From positions 62,001-126,000 of the forward strand of contig CBDCQY010000002.1 of assembly GCA_965220855.1 (NCBI GenBank): a stretch of DNA of 64,000 bases. Reading direction: 5' to 3'. The position numbers were made by a program, and so were the translations under genes. Each line of letters opens with the position of its first letter. Position 1 is the first letter of the stretch. The notes under the pieces are model-generated. The model made no database searches and was not told where the DNA came from. It was given only the letters and a program-made list of their open reading frames with translations. This stretch comes from Bin95 sp965220855 (lineage in GTDB: Bacteria > Pseudomonadota > Alphaproteobacteria > Bin95). Positions 23,286 through 32,936 of the stretch are shown one piece after another.

Positions 23286-26200
23286 CGCATGTTTGCGCGC
23301 CAGATTGGCCGCATTCGCCGCATTGGCGCTGCTGACTTTCGCGCCGGCGGCGGAAGCCTACACTCCGGCCGCTCCGCAAAATCTCACCGCCACGGTGAGC
23401 GATGGCGAGGTGGCGCTCAGCTGGAGCGATAGCTGGATTGACAATGGCGCCGGCTCGGACGCCGACAACAATTGGTGGCTGGACAGCTACCAGGTCCGCT
23501 ACCGCAAGGGCGCGAGCTTCCCGGACGGCGGCGGCTGGCAAAACATCGCCGGCAGCACCCTCCGGACGACCGCCCACACGGTGACGGGGCTGGAGAATGG
23601 CGCGGACTATGTCTTCCAGATCCGCAGGGCCTACGATGTCTATTCGAACTGGGGGTGGTATTCGAGGCAGTACGGCCCGTCTTCCGCCGTCGTGACGGCG
23701 GCGCCGAACGCGGTTCCGGGGACGCCGACGGGGCTGGCGGCGGTCGGGGGCAATGGCGCGCTGGCGCTCGCCTGGACGCTGCCGACCAACACGACCGACA
23801 TCGACAAGCTGCAACTGCGCTGGAAGGCGAGCGCGGCGCTGCCTTTTACCGCGAGCGACGCCTGGACGGACCTTGCCGGCGACGCCACCGGCCATCGGGT
23901 GAGGGGATTGACCAACGACATCGCCGTGAGCGTGGAGTTGCGCGCGGTGAACGCGCTGGGCGCAGGGCCGGTCGCCACGGTCTCCGGCACGCCGCAGAAC
24001 CTCGCGCCCTCCTTCGGCCAGGCGACGGTGGCGGACCGGAACTTGGTGCAGAATTCGGCGATTGCGGCGCTGGTGCTGCCGGAAGCGACCGGCGGCGACG
24101 GACCGCTCACCTACGCGATCGCGCCCGACCTGCCGGCCGGCCTCGCCCTCGACATGGCGACGCGCACCGTCAGCGGAACGCCAACGGCGGCGCAGGCGGC
24201 GACGAGCTACAGCTGGACCGTGACCGACAGCGACGGCGACAGCGCCAGCCTGGGCTTCGCCATCGCCGTCGAGGACGATTTCCAGCCCTCCTTCGGCGCG
24301 GCGACGGTGGCGAACCGGACCTTCACGCAAGGGGTGGCGATTACCGCCTTCACCCTGCCGAAAGCGACCGGCGGCAATGGCGCGCTCAGCTACGCGCTGA
24401 CGCCGGCCCCGCCTGCGGGCCTCACCCTCGACATGGCGACGCGCACCGTCAGCGGAACCCCGACGGCGCTCCGGAGCGCCAGAACCTGGAGCTGGACCGC
24501 GACCGACCGCGACGGCGACAGGGCGACCGTGAGATTCACCCTCCGGGTGGAAGCGGACGGGACGCCTTCCTTCGCCTCCGAGACGGTGGCGGATCGAACG
24601 CTCTCCCGGAACAAGGCGATGCCCGCATTGACACTGCCGGAAGCGACAGGCGGCAATGGCGCGCTCGGCTATGCGCTGACGCCGGACCTGCCGGCCGGCC
24701 TCGCCCTCGACATGGCGACGCGCACCATAAGCGGCGCGCCGACCGCGCTCCAGGCGGCGACGAGCTACAGCTGGATCGCGACCGACGCCGAGGGCGACAG
24801 CGCCAGCCTGAGCTTCGCCATCGCCGTGGAGCCGGATATGGCGCCGTCCTTCGGCGCTGTGTCGATCGCCGACATGCGGTCGCGGCAGAATCTCCCCGCC
24901 ACGGCGACGATCCTCCCGGCCGCGACCGGCGGCAACGGGTCGCTCAGCTATGCGCTGACGCCGGACCTGCCGAACGGCCTTGCTCTCGACCCGGCGACGC
25001 GCACGCTGAGCGGGACGCCGACAGGACATCTGGCGGCCACGACCTACCGCTGGACCGCGAGCGACCGGGACGGCGACAGGGCGACGCTGACTTTCGCCCT
25101 CGACGTGGAGAAGGACACGACGCCTTCCTTCCGGGCCGGGACGGTGGCGGACCGGAGCCTCGGCCGGAACAAGGCGATGGTCGCGCTGACGCTGCCGGAA
25201 GCGACGGGCGGCAATAGCGCGCTCAGCTATGCGCTGACGCCCGACCTGCCGGCCGGCCTCGCCCTCGACGCCGCGACGCGCACCGTCAGCGGCGCGCCGA
25301 CCGCGCTCCAGGCGGCGACAAGCTACACATGGACCGCCACCGACGTGGATGGCGACAGCGGCGCGCTGACCTTCTCGCTCGCCGTCGTGGAGGATACCGC
25401 GCCCTCCTTCGCCGTGGCGTCGATTCCCGACAGGCTGCTCCGGCAGAATACGCCGGCGACCGGGATGTTCTTTCCGGCGGCGACCGGCGGCAACGGGCCG
25501 CTCGCCTACAGCGTGACGCCGGCGCTGCCCGACGGGCTGTTCTTCGGCGACTATACGCGCCAGATCGCCGGCGTTCCGGTCTCGCCGCAGACCGCCGCGA
25601 CCTACACCTACAAGGTGACGGACGCGGACGGCGACGAATCCGCGCTGACCTTTGCGCTCACCATCACGGCGAACGACTCGCCGAGCTTCGGCGGCGCGAC
25701 CGTGCCGCACCAGGTCTATCTGCAGAACACGCCGATCGCGGCGCTGACCCTGCCGGCGGCGACCGGCGGCGAGGGGGCGCTGACCTACAGGCTGAAGCCG
25801 GGCCTGCCGCCCGGCCTCACCCTCGATATGGCGACGCGCACGCTGAGCGGGACGCCGACCGAGGTGCGCCGGCCGAGGACCTACACCTGGACGGCCACGG
25901 ACGAGGATATCTATGACGACCCGATCGAGGACTGGTATGAGAGCACCTCGCTGAAGTTCGTCATCGCGGTGGCGGGAGGCGGGTCGCCGAGCTTCGGCTC
26001 TGCGGCGGTGGCCGACATGATGTTCGACCGCGGCCAGCCGATCGCGCCGCTGACCCTGCCGGAGGCGACCGGCGGCGACGGGACGCCGACCTACAGCCTG
26101 AGGCCGGGACTGCCTGCGGGCCTCTCCTTCGACCCGGCGACGCGGCAGATCGCCGGAACGCCGACTAGAGTGCATACGCCCCGGAACTACACCTACAGGG

Positions 26201-29200
26201 CCCTGGACGCGGATGGCGATCACGCCTGGCGGGTCTTCTCGATCGGGGTGAAGGAAGGTTCCGTGCCCTCCTTCGGCGAGCAGAAGATCGCGGATATTTT
26301 CTTGCGGTCCGGCGTTCCGTCGTTCATCCAGACGCTGCCGGCGGCGACCGGCGGCGACGGGACCCTGACCTATCGCATATCGCCCCGTTTGCCTCGCGGC
26401 GTCCAGTTCGAACCTGCGACCCGGAAGCTCCATGGCACGCCGCGGGGATGGCTGCCTCGTCCGCGGATCCACCACTATATCGCGACGGACGCCCACGGCG
26501 ACCGGGCGTCGATCGCCTTCCGCTTCGACATCGTTAGCGGTTACCCGCGCGCGCCCGAGAATCTGCAGGCGGCGCCGGGGCTCGGTTCGGTCGCGCTCAC
26601 CTGGAAGCCTTCGCCGGACGGCCTCATCGACCGTTACTATGTCCGTTACAAGAAGGGGTCGAGCCTTGGCCACAGCTTCAGCTTGCTGCACAGACCCTGG
26701 AAGACGGAAGACGATCATCTCATTCCCGGGAGCAGCCAGCCCACCGGCAGCTACACGGTGACGGGCCTCGAAGGCGGCGAGCAATATGTCTTCAAGATCG
26801 TCGGCGAGCGCGGCTCCGGTCCCGATTCCTATGCCAGCACCTCCCGCGAAGTGAAGGTGGCGCCGCTGGAGGCGGCCCCGGCGGCGGTGAGCGGGTTCGC
26901 GGCGGCGGGGGATGACGGCTCGGCGGCGCTCACCTGGACGCTGCCGTCCGCGCCGCCCGTAGTCAGGGCGTTGCAATTGCGCTGGAAGCCGACGGCCGCG
27001 TTGCCCTTCGACGCCAACGACGCCTGGACCGATCTCTCCGGGGCGGCGACCGGCCACCGCGTGACCGGCTTGAGCAACGCCACGCCCTACAGCTTCGAGC
27101 TGCGCGCCGCCAACACCGGCGGCGAAAGCCCGGTGGCGACGGCGGCGGCGACGCCCGAGGCGCGGTTGCCGAACCCGCCCGCCAACCTGACGGCGACGGC
27201 GAGCCCCGGCGCGGTGACGCTTGCCTGGGACGATCCCTCGGACACGACCCTCACCTTCTATGAGCTGCGCTACACCGATGCGGCGAGCTTCGCCGACGAT
27301 GACGCCTGGACCGCCATCGCCGACAGTACGGCCGCCACCACCAGCCACGAGGTGACCGGCCTCGCCGGAGGGACGACATACCGCTTCGAGCTGCGCGCCG
27401 TGAACGCCACCGGCGTCGGCCCGGCCTCGGCCGAGGCGACCGTCCTCACCATCGACCTCGCGCCTTCCTTCGGCGATGAGACGGTCGCCGATCTCACCGT
27501 CACGCAAGGGGTGGCGATGACCGCGCTGACGCTGCCGGAAGCCGGCGGCGGTGACGGGGCGTTCACTTACGAACTGACGCCGGCCCTGCCCGACGGCCTC
27601 GCCCTCGACCTGGCGACGCGCACCGTCAGCGGGACGCCGACGGCGCTCCAGGCGGCGACGAACTGGACCTGGACGGCAACCGACATCGACGGCGATACGG
27701 TCGGCCTGAGCTTCGCTATCGCGGTGGAGCCGGATGTGGCGCCCTCCTTCGGCGATGCGGCGGTGGCCGACATGACCTTCACGCAAGGCGTGGCGATCGC
27801 GGCCTTCACCCTGCCGGAAGCCACCGGCGGCAATGGCGCGCTCAGCTATGCGGTGACGCCGGACCTGCCGGCGGGCCTCGCGCTCGACGCGGCGACGCGC
27901 ACCGTCAGCGGAACGCCGAGGGCGAGCCGGGCGGCGACGAGCTGGAGCTGGATCGCGACCGATGCGGACGGCGACACGGCGAGCCTCGCCTTCACCATGA
28001 CGGTCGAGGCGGATGCGGCGCCCTCCTTCGGCGCGGCCACGGTGGCCGACCTCACCGTCACGCAAGGCGTGGCGATGACCGCGCTGACGCTGCCGGAAGC
28101 GACCGGCGGCAATGGCGCGCTCAGCTATGCGGTGACGCCCGACCTGCCACCGGGCCTCGTGCTCGACGCCGCGACGCGCACCCTCAGCGGCGCGCCGACC
28201 GCGGGCCAGGCGGCGACGAGCTACAGCTGGACCGCGACCGACGCCGATGGCGATACGGCCAGCCTCGGCTTCGCAATCGGGGTCCTGGCGGTTCCGGGCG
28301 CGCCGACGGGGCTGGCGGCGGTCGGGGGCAATGGCGGGCTGGCGCTCGCCTGGACGCTGCCGACCGACACGGCCGGGATCGACAGGATGCAACTGCGCTG
28401 GAAGGAGAGCGCGGCGCTGCCCTTCACCGACGCCGACGCCTGGACCGATCTTCCCGGCGCCGCCACCGGCTATCGGGTGAGGGGCCTCGTCAACGACACC
28501 GCCTACAGCTTCGAGTTGCGCGCGGCGAACGCGCTGGGCGCGGGGCCGGCCGCCACGGTTTCGGGCGCGCCGCAGGACCTCGCGCCTTCCTTCGGCCAGG
28601 CGACGGTGGCGGACCGGAACTTCGTGCAGAATTCGGCGATTGCGACGCTGGCGCTGCCGGAAGCGACCGGCGGCGACGGACTGCGGAGCTATGCGCTGAC
28701 GCCCGACCTGCCGGCCGGCCTCGCCCTCGACATGGCGACGCGCACCGTCAGCGGAACGCCGACGGCGGCGCAGGCGGCGACGAGTTACAGCTGGACCGTG
28801 ACCGACAGCGACGGCGACAGCGCCAGCCTGGGCTTCGCCATGACGGTCGAGGCCGACACGGCGCCCTCCTTCGGCTCGGCGACATTGGCGGACCGGACCT
28901 TCGCCACGGGCCAGACATTGACGGCGGCGACCCTGCCGGCGGCGACCGGCGGCAACGGGACGGTGAGCTATGCGCTGACGCCCGACTTGCCGGCCGGCCT
29001 CGCTTTCGACCCGGCGACGCGCACCGTCAGCGGAACGCTGACGGCGGTGACGGCTGCGACGACATACAGCTACAGCGCGACCGATGCGGACGGCGATATG
29101 GCGAGCCTGACCTTCACCGTCCGGGTGGTGGCGTCGGGCGACCTGCCGAGCTTCGGCTCCGACACACTCCCGTATCTGAGCTGGTATGTCGGCATCCACG

Positions 29201-31353
29201 GCAACTACAGCCTGACACTGCCGGCGGCCACCGGCGGGACCGGCGCGCTGACCTACAGCCTGACGCCCGACCTGCCGGCGGGTATGACCTTCGACAGCGC
29301 GACGCGAGAGATCGCAGGTACGCCCTGGAACAATCGAGTTGACACTACATATACTTACACAGTGGAAGACGAGGACGGCGATCGCGCCAGTCTGACTTTC
29401 CTGGCGAAATTCTTCGGCCTCGCCTCCGCCACGCCGGCAAACCTCGCCGTGGAGACCGGCAACGGGCAGGTGACGCTGACCTGGGATTCCCCGAACAATC
29501 TTTATTTCGATCATTACCAGATACGCTTCAAGAAGGGTTCGAGCCTCGCCGACGACGACGCCTGGACCCCGATTGCCGGCAGCGACCGCAACACCGCCAG
29601 CCATGTCGTGACCGGCCTGACCAACGGTGACGCCTACCGCTTCGAGTTGCGCGCAGCGAATCAGGCCGGTGTGGGCGGGACGGCCAGCGTGACGGCGACG
29701 CCGCAGGACCGGGCGCCTTCCTTCGGCGCGGCGACGGTGGCGGACCGGAGCTTCACGCAGGATGCGGCGATTACGGCCTTCACCCTGCCGGCAGCAACCG
29801 GCGGCGACGGGGCGCTGAGCTATGCGCTGACGCCGACGCTGCCGGCGGGCCTCGCCCTCGACATGGCGACGCGCACCGTGAGCGGGACGCCGGCGGCGGC
29901 GCTGGCGGCGACAGGCTATAGCTGGACCGTGACCGACAGCGACGGCGATACGGCGAGTCTCGGCTTCAGCATCGAGGTTCTGGCGGGGGCCGGGACCAAC
30001 GCCGCCCAGCGCCAGGCGTTCGCCAAGAGCCTGGCGGGACTGGCGGCGAAGACGCTCGGCGGCGCGCGCGAGACCATCGGCCAGCGGCTCGACGCCGCGC
30101 CGGGGGCGTCCAGCCTGACGGTGGCCGGGCGGCGGGTCGAGTTCGGCGCGCCGGATCAGCGCCGCCGGGCGGAGACGCCGGAGGACATGCGCATCGACTG
30201 GGAGACCTTGCGCCGCGACAGCGCCTTCGAGATGTCCTTCGGCGAGGCCGGCAGCGGGCTGGAGATGACGGCCTGGGGCCGGGGCGGGCTGATGCGCTTC
30301 GAGGCGGAGCAGGCCGGGATCGATCATCGAAGCCGCATGGAGACCGGCTGGCTCGGCATGGATGCGCGTGTCGGCGACGGGCTGCTGATGGGCTTTGCGC
30401 TCTCGCGGAGCGCGGGCGAGACGGAGGCGAGCGACGGGGCGGGCTTCACCACCGCGCTCAGCGCCGCCTGGCCCTATGCGCAGTTGAAGCTCGCGAGCGG
30501 AGCGGAGGTCTGGACCATGCTCGGCGCGGGCAACGGCTCGGTGGATTACCGCCCGGCGGAAGGCGCGGGCGAGACCGAGGCGCTGGAGATGCGCCTCGCC
30601 TCTGCCGGCGGTCGCCAGCCGCTGGCCGATGTCGGCGCGCTCGGTCTCGCGCTGGAGGCGGACGCCGGCTTCGTCACGCTGGAGACGGGCGGCAGCGCGC
30701 GCTCGGTGATCGGCGGGCATGAAGTGCAGGTCTGGCGGGCGCGGGCGTCTCTCGAAGCCGAGCATGAGGGCTGGGGCCTCGGCGGCGGGTCTCTCGCGCC
30801 CTTCGGCTCGCTCGCCTGGCGCGGCGACGGCGGCGACTGGCGGGAAGGCTCCGGCGTCGAGGCCGGCTTCGGCGCGCGCCTCTCCGCGCCCGGATCGCGC
30901 TTCACGCTGGAGGCCGAGGGCCGCCACCTGGCGCTCTCCTCGGAGGCGGGCTACGGCGGCACAGGCGCGAGCCTGACGGCCGGCCTGGAGCCGGCGGCGG
31001 ACGGCGCGGGCCTCTCCTGGTCCATGAGCCTCGCAACCGGGGTGCGCGCCGACGGCGCGGCGATGCTGGCCGACGATCTCGACTATGACGAGGCCGGCTT
31101 CGGGGCCGACGAGAACCGCATGGCGCTCGAACTGGAAGCCCGCTACGGCTTCCGCCTGCCGGCCGCCCACGGCCTGATCTCGCCCCTGCTTCGCCTCTCG
31201 GAGGAAGAGGGCGTCCGGCGCAAGCTCGAAGCCGGCCTCGCCTTCGAGGCCGCCAGGGGCCGCGTCGATCTGGAACTCACCGGCGGCCACGAGGCCCGCA
31301 ACGGCTCCGCCGACGACAACCGCCTCCGCCTCGACCTCCGCCTCGGCTTCTGA
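23272..31353 (+). CDS. giant autotransporter-like adhesin: FnIII and Ig-like repeats plus beta-barrel
   Basis: About 2693 residues from the ATG at 23272, where a signal peptide begins (MFRNIACLRARLAAFAALAL, LTFAPAAEA). An in-frame upstream ATG at 23125 would add 49 residues before it. Seven FnIII-like domains (e.g. APQNLTATVSDGEVALSW) are interspersed with 16 Ig-like (He_PIG) repeats of about 93 residues, each with PSFG...VADR, LPEATGG, PAGLALD-ATRTVSGTP and TD-DGD. The last 440 residues are an autotransporter-type barrel (WGRGGLMRFEA, GWLGMDARVG) ending in alternating LRLDLRLGF with terminal Phe. It likely displays the repeats on the cell surface for adhesion. No protease or catalytic motif was seen. 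Confidence 0.85.
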   Translation: MFRNIACLRARLAAFAALALLTFAPAAEAYTPAAPQNLTATVSDGEVALSWSDSWIDNGAGSDADNNWWLDSYQVRYRKGASFPDGGGWQNIAGSTLRTTAHTVTGLENGADYVFQIRRAYDVYSNWGWYSRQYGPSSAVVTAAPNAVPGTPTGLAAVGGNGALALAWTLPTNTTDIDKLQLRWKASAALPFTASDAWTDLAGDATGHRVRGLTNDIAVSVELRAVNALGAGPVATVSGTPQNLAPSFGQATVADRNLVQNSAIAALVLPEATGGDGPLTYAIAPDLPAGLALDMATRTVSGTPTAAQAATSYSWTVTDSDGDSASLGFAIAVEDDFQPSFGAATVANRTFTQGVAITAFTLPKATGGNGALSYALTPAPPAGLTLDMATRTVSGTPTALRSARTWSWTATDRDGDRATVRFTLRVEADGTPSFASETVADRTLSRNKAMPALTLPEATGGNGALGYALTPDLPAGLALDMATRTISGAPTALQAATSYSWIATDAEGDSASLSFAIAVEPDMAPSFGAVSIADMRSRQNLPATATILPAATGGNGSLSYALTPDLPNGLALDPATRTLSGTPTGHLAATTYRWTASDRDGDRATLTFALDVEKDTTPSFRAGTVADRSLGRNKAMVALTLPEATGGNSALSYALTPDLPAGLALDAATRTVSGAPTALQAATSYTWTATDVDGDSGALTFSLAVVEDTAPSFAVASIPDRLLRQNTPATGMFFPAATGGNGPLAYSVTPALPDGLFFGDYTRQIAGVPVSPQTAATYTYKVTDADGDESALTFALTITANDSPSFGGATVPHQVYLQNTPIAALTLPAATGGEGALTYRLKPGLPPGLTLDMATRTLSGTPTEVRRPRTYTWTATDEDIYDDPIEDWYESTSLKFVIAVAGGGSPSFGSAAVADMMFDRGQPIAPLTLPEATGGDGTPTYSLRPGLPAGLSFDPATRQIAGTPTRVHTPRNYTYRALDADGDHAWRVFSIGVKEGSVPSFGEQKIADIFLRSGVPSFIQTLPAATGGDGTLTYRISPRLPRGVQFEPATRKLHGTPRGWLPRPRIHHYIATDAHGDRASIAFRFDIVSGYPRAPENLQAAPGLGSVALTWKPSPDGLIDRYYVRYKKGSSLGHSFSLLHRPWKTEDDHLIPGSSQPTGSYTVTGLEGGEQYVFKIVGERGSGPDSYASTSREVKVAPLEAAPAAVSGFAAAGDDGSAALTWTLPSAPPVVRALQLRWKPTAALPFDANDAWTDLSGAATGHRVTGLSNATPYSFELRAANTGGESPVATAAATPEARLPNPPANLTATASPGAVTLAWDDPSDTTLTFYELRYTDAASFADDDAWTAIADSTAATTSHEVTGLAGGTTYRFELRAVNATGVGPASAEATVLTIDLAPSFGDETVADLTVTQGVAMTALTLPEAGGGDGAFTYELTPALPDGLALDLATRTVSGTPTALQAATNWTWTATDIDGDTVGLSFAIAVEPDVAPSFGDAAVADMTFTQGVAIAAFTLPEATGGNGALSYAVTPDLPAGLALDAATRTVSGTPRASRAATSWSWIATDADGDTASLAFTMTVEADAAPSFGAATVADLTVTQGVAMTALTLPEATGGNGALSYAVTPDLPPGLVLDAATRTLSGAPTAGQAATSYSWTATDADGDTASLGFAIGVLAVPGAPTGLAAVGGNGGLALAWTLPTDTAGIDRMQLRWKESAALPFTDADAWTDLPGAATGYRVRGLVNDTAYSFELRAANALGAGPAATVSGAPQDLAPSFGQATVADRNFVQNSAIATLALPEATGGDGLRSYALTPDLPAGLALDMATRTVSGTPTAAQAATSYSWTVTDSDGDSASLGFAMTVEADTAPSFGSATLADRTFATGQTLTAATLPAATGGNGTVSYALTPDLPAGLAFDPATRTVSGTLTAVTAATTYSYSATDADGDMASLTFTVRVVASGDLPSFGSDTLPYLSWYVGIHGNYSLTLPAATGGTGALTYSLTPDLPAGMTFDSATREIAGTPWNNRVDTTYTYTVEDEDGDRASLTFLAKFFGLASATPANLAVETGNGQVTLTWDSPNNLYFDHYQIRFKKGSSLADDDAWTPIAGSDRNTASHVVTGLTNGDAYRFELRAANQAGVGGTASVTATPQDRAPSFGAATVADRSFTQDAAITAFTLPAATGGDGALSYALTPTLPAGLALDMATRTVSGTPAAALAATGYSWTVTDSDGDTASLGFSIEVLAGAGTNAAQRQAFAKSLAGLAAKTLGGARETIGQRLDAAPGASSLTVAGRRVEFGAPDQRRRAETPEDMRIDWETLRRDSAFEMSFGEAGSGLEMTAWGRGGLMRFEAEQAGIDHRSRMETGWLGMDARVGDGLLMGFALSRSAGETEASDGAGFTTALSAAWPYAQLKLASGAEVWTMLGAGNGSVDYRPAEGAGETEALEMRLASAGGRQPLADVGALGLALEADAGFVTLETGGSARSVIGGHEVQVWRARASLEAEHEGWGLGGGSLAPFGSLAWRGDGGDWREGSGVEAGFGARLSAPGSRFTLEAEGRHLALSSEAGYGGTGASLTAGLEPAADGAGLSWSMSLATGVRADGAAMLADDLDYDEAGFGADENRMALELEARYGFRLPAAHGLISPLLRLSEEEGVRRKLEAGLAFEAARGRVDLELTGGHEARNGSADDNRLRLDLRLGF

Positions 31354-31609
31354 AGCCGGGGCGGAGCCGTCCGCCGGGAGAGACGGATCGTTGCGATGCG
31401 CCCCGGCCGCATCGCCGTCAGCCTGTCCGATTTTTCGGAGCCACCTCACCTTGCCTCCGGGCAGGCGGCAGGTGTGGGGAGGGTGCGGCGCTGCGGGTTG
31501 CGGGGGCGGGCCAGGTCGGATCATGTCCCCCGGCGTGATACGAGAGTTGGGGAGATAAGCAGAGGATGGCCTCTTGATCCGGGGCGGTCGGTCGGGGCAT
31601 ATCTCTTGC
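31354..31609. other. intergenic with a possible IS256-end relic
   Basis: GATCATGTCCC at 31518-31528 is identical to the first 11 bp of the left end of the element at 21495, and the following GGCGTGATACGAGAGTTGGGG resembles the same terminal repeat. No transposase sequence is nearby. The rest looks like ordinary GC-rich spacer upstream of the tRNA. Confidence 0.3.
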
Positions 31610-31685
31610 GGGCCCGTAGTTCAGCGGTCAGAACCCGCCGCTCATAACGGCGTTGTCGCAGGTTCGAATCCTGCCGGGCCCACCA
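31610..31685 (+). tRNA. tRNA with CAT anticodon, probably tRNA-Ile2 (or elongator Met)
   Basis: A 76-nt cloverleaf: acceptor GGGCCCG/CGGGCCC, D-stem GTTC/GAAC, anticodon stem CGCCG/CGGCG around CTCATAA, T-arm GCAGG-TTCGAAT-CCTGC, discriminator A and encoded CCA. The anticodon is CAT. The acceptor and overall form resemble the isoleucine tRNA whose C34 is changed to lysidine by TilS, rather than the initiator type at 17255; elongator Met cannot be excluded without a specialised model. Confidence 0.85.
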
Positions 31686-31711
31686 GACCGGCCGGAGCGG
31701 GGGCGTTTTCT

Positions 31712-32209
31712 GTGAGCCTTGTGCGTCTCTATCGGGCGCGGGCGCATGAGCGTTCGCTCGCCTGGACCGTGGCGCTCTGGCGCCCGCTCGGCCTCGGGCC
31801 GGGCGCGGCGCTGTTCACCACGGCCGACGGCATGGTCGCGGCCTTTTTCGAGAGCGCGCCGCCCCTGCTCGCGGGCGCCTTCGACGCGCGGATGCCGGGC
31901 GAGCGGAGCGAGCTGCGCTGGCTGGCGTCCGGGCGCCGGGACGGCGAGCGCATCGGCGCGGCCGTGCTGGTGAGCGAGACGGACTTCGCGCTGCCGGAGG
32001 GCTTCGAGCGCCTCGAACCGCATGACGCCCATCCCCGCGATGTCGGCTACGAGCTCGCGGCCCGGCTGCACGAGAGCGGGCGCGAGACCGCGCTTGCGCT
32101 GACCTTGCGGGAATATCTCGACGCCGCCGACCCCGACCATCCCGGCAAGGTGGATGAGCGCCTCGCCGGGATCCGGACGCTCCGGGACCCGCTCAGTCCA
32201 CCATGGTGA
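31712..32209 (+). CDS. uncharacterised protein
   Basis: 165 residues from a GTG at 31712 (SLVRLYRARAHERSLAWTVA). No motif or family recognised. Codon use is fully typical of the genome and the frame spans the space between the tRNA and the convergent SDR gene, whose 3' end it overlaps by 17 bp. The N-terminus follows the tRNA by only 26 bp, so it may be read from the tRNA promoter. Confidence 0.5.
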   Translation: MSLVRLYRARAHERSLAWTVALWRPLGLGPGAALFTTADGMVAAFFESAPPLLAGAFDARMPGERSELRWLASGRRDGERIGAAVLVSETDFALPEGFERLEPHDAHPRDVGYELAARLHESGRETALALTLREYLDAADPDHPGKVDERLAGIRTLRDPLSPPW

Positions 32210-32936
32210 GGCCGCCGGAGACGCTCAGCACCTGGCCGGTGACATAGGAAGCCAGGTCGCTGGCGAAGAACAGCACCGCATTGGCGAGGTCCTGCGGCGT
32301 TCCCACGCGGCGGAACGGAATGGCGCGGACCAGCGCCTGCTGCATGCGCTCCGGCTGGGAGCGGAAGAGCGGCGTGTCGGTCGGCCCCGGGCAGACGACA
32401 TTCACATTGATATTGTGGCGCGCCGTCTCGCGGGCGAGCGATTTGGAAAAGGCGATGACGCCGCCCTTGGCCCCGGCATAGACGGTCTCGCCCATGGAGC
32501 CGACGCGCCCGGCGTCCGAGGAGACCGACACGATCTTGCCCCGCCCGGCCTCGATCATCGCCGGCAGGAAGGCGTGGCACATGCGCACCGCGCCCAGATA
32601 GTTGAGCTCCACGATCCGCTCGATGAATTCCGGCGTGTTCTCGGTGAAGGGCATGATGCGGTCCCAGCCGGCGACATTGGCCAGCACGTCCACCGCGCCC
32701 AGCCTCTCGGCCAGCGCCAGGATGGCGGCCTTGTCGGTCACATCGAGGCGCTCCGCGCTCGCCTCGCCGCCGGCCTCGCGGATCGCCGCGGCGGTCTCGC
32801 CGAGCCCCGCCTCGTCGATGTCGGTCGCCGTCACATGCGCGCCCGCGCGAGCGAGCGTTTCCGCCACGGCGCGGCCGATGCCCGAGCCCGCGCCGGTGAC
32901 GATGGCTGTCCTGCCGTCGAGCCGCATGGCGGTCAA
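32193..32936 (-). CDS. short-chain dehydrogenase/reductase
   Basis: 247 residues with all classical SDR signatures: TGAGSGIGRAVAETLA (NAD(P) site), ATDID (acidic residue after the second strand, favouring NAD), NVAG, then Ser in VSVSSDAGRVGSMG and YAGAKGG (Tyr-x3-Lys). CPGPTDTPLFRS closes the core. It resembles BadH-like hydroxyacyl dehydrogenases. It ends a minus-strand operon with an HpcH aldolase and a D-2-hydroxyacid dehydrogenase, overlapping the former by 4 bp, which suggests a hydroxy-/keto-acid degradation route. Substrate unknown. Confidence 0.88.
   Translation of the reverse strand: MTAMRLDGRTAIVTGAGSGIGRAVAETLARAGAHVTATDIDEAGLGETAAAIREAGGEASAERLDVTDKAAILALAERLGAVDVLANVAGWDRIMPFTENTPEFIERIVELNYLGAVRMCHAFLPAMIEAGRGKIVSVSSDAGRVGSMGETVYAGAKGGVIAFSKSLARETARHNINVNVVCPGPTDTPLFRSQPERMQQALVRAIPFRRVGTPQDLANAVLFFASDLASYVTGQVLSVSGGLTMVD

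Noticed and set aside
24006..29980. Regularly spaced repeats that might suggest a CRISPR or satellite array
   Set aside because: The period is about 279 bp, in frame, and encodes Ig-like domains; no 25-40 bp repeat/spacer pattern exists anywhere in the window.
23251..31524. An antisense open frame of 2757 codons on the minus strand covering the whole giant adhesin gene
   Set aside because: The sense frame has signal peptide, repeats and barrel; the antisense product is a low-complexity Arg/Gly/Ala-rich chain. Open antisense frames follow from extreme GC3 and repetition. Worth noting only as a size record.
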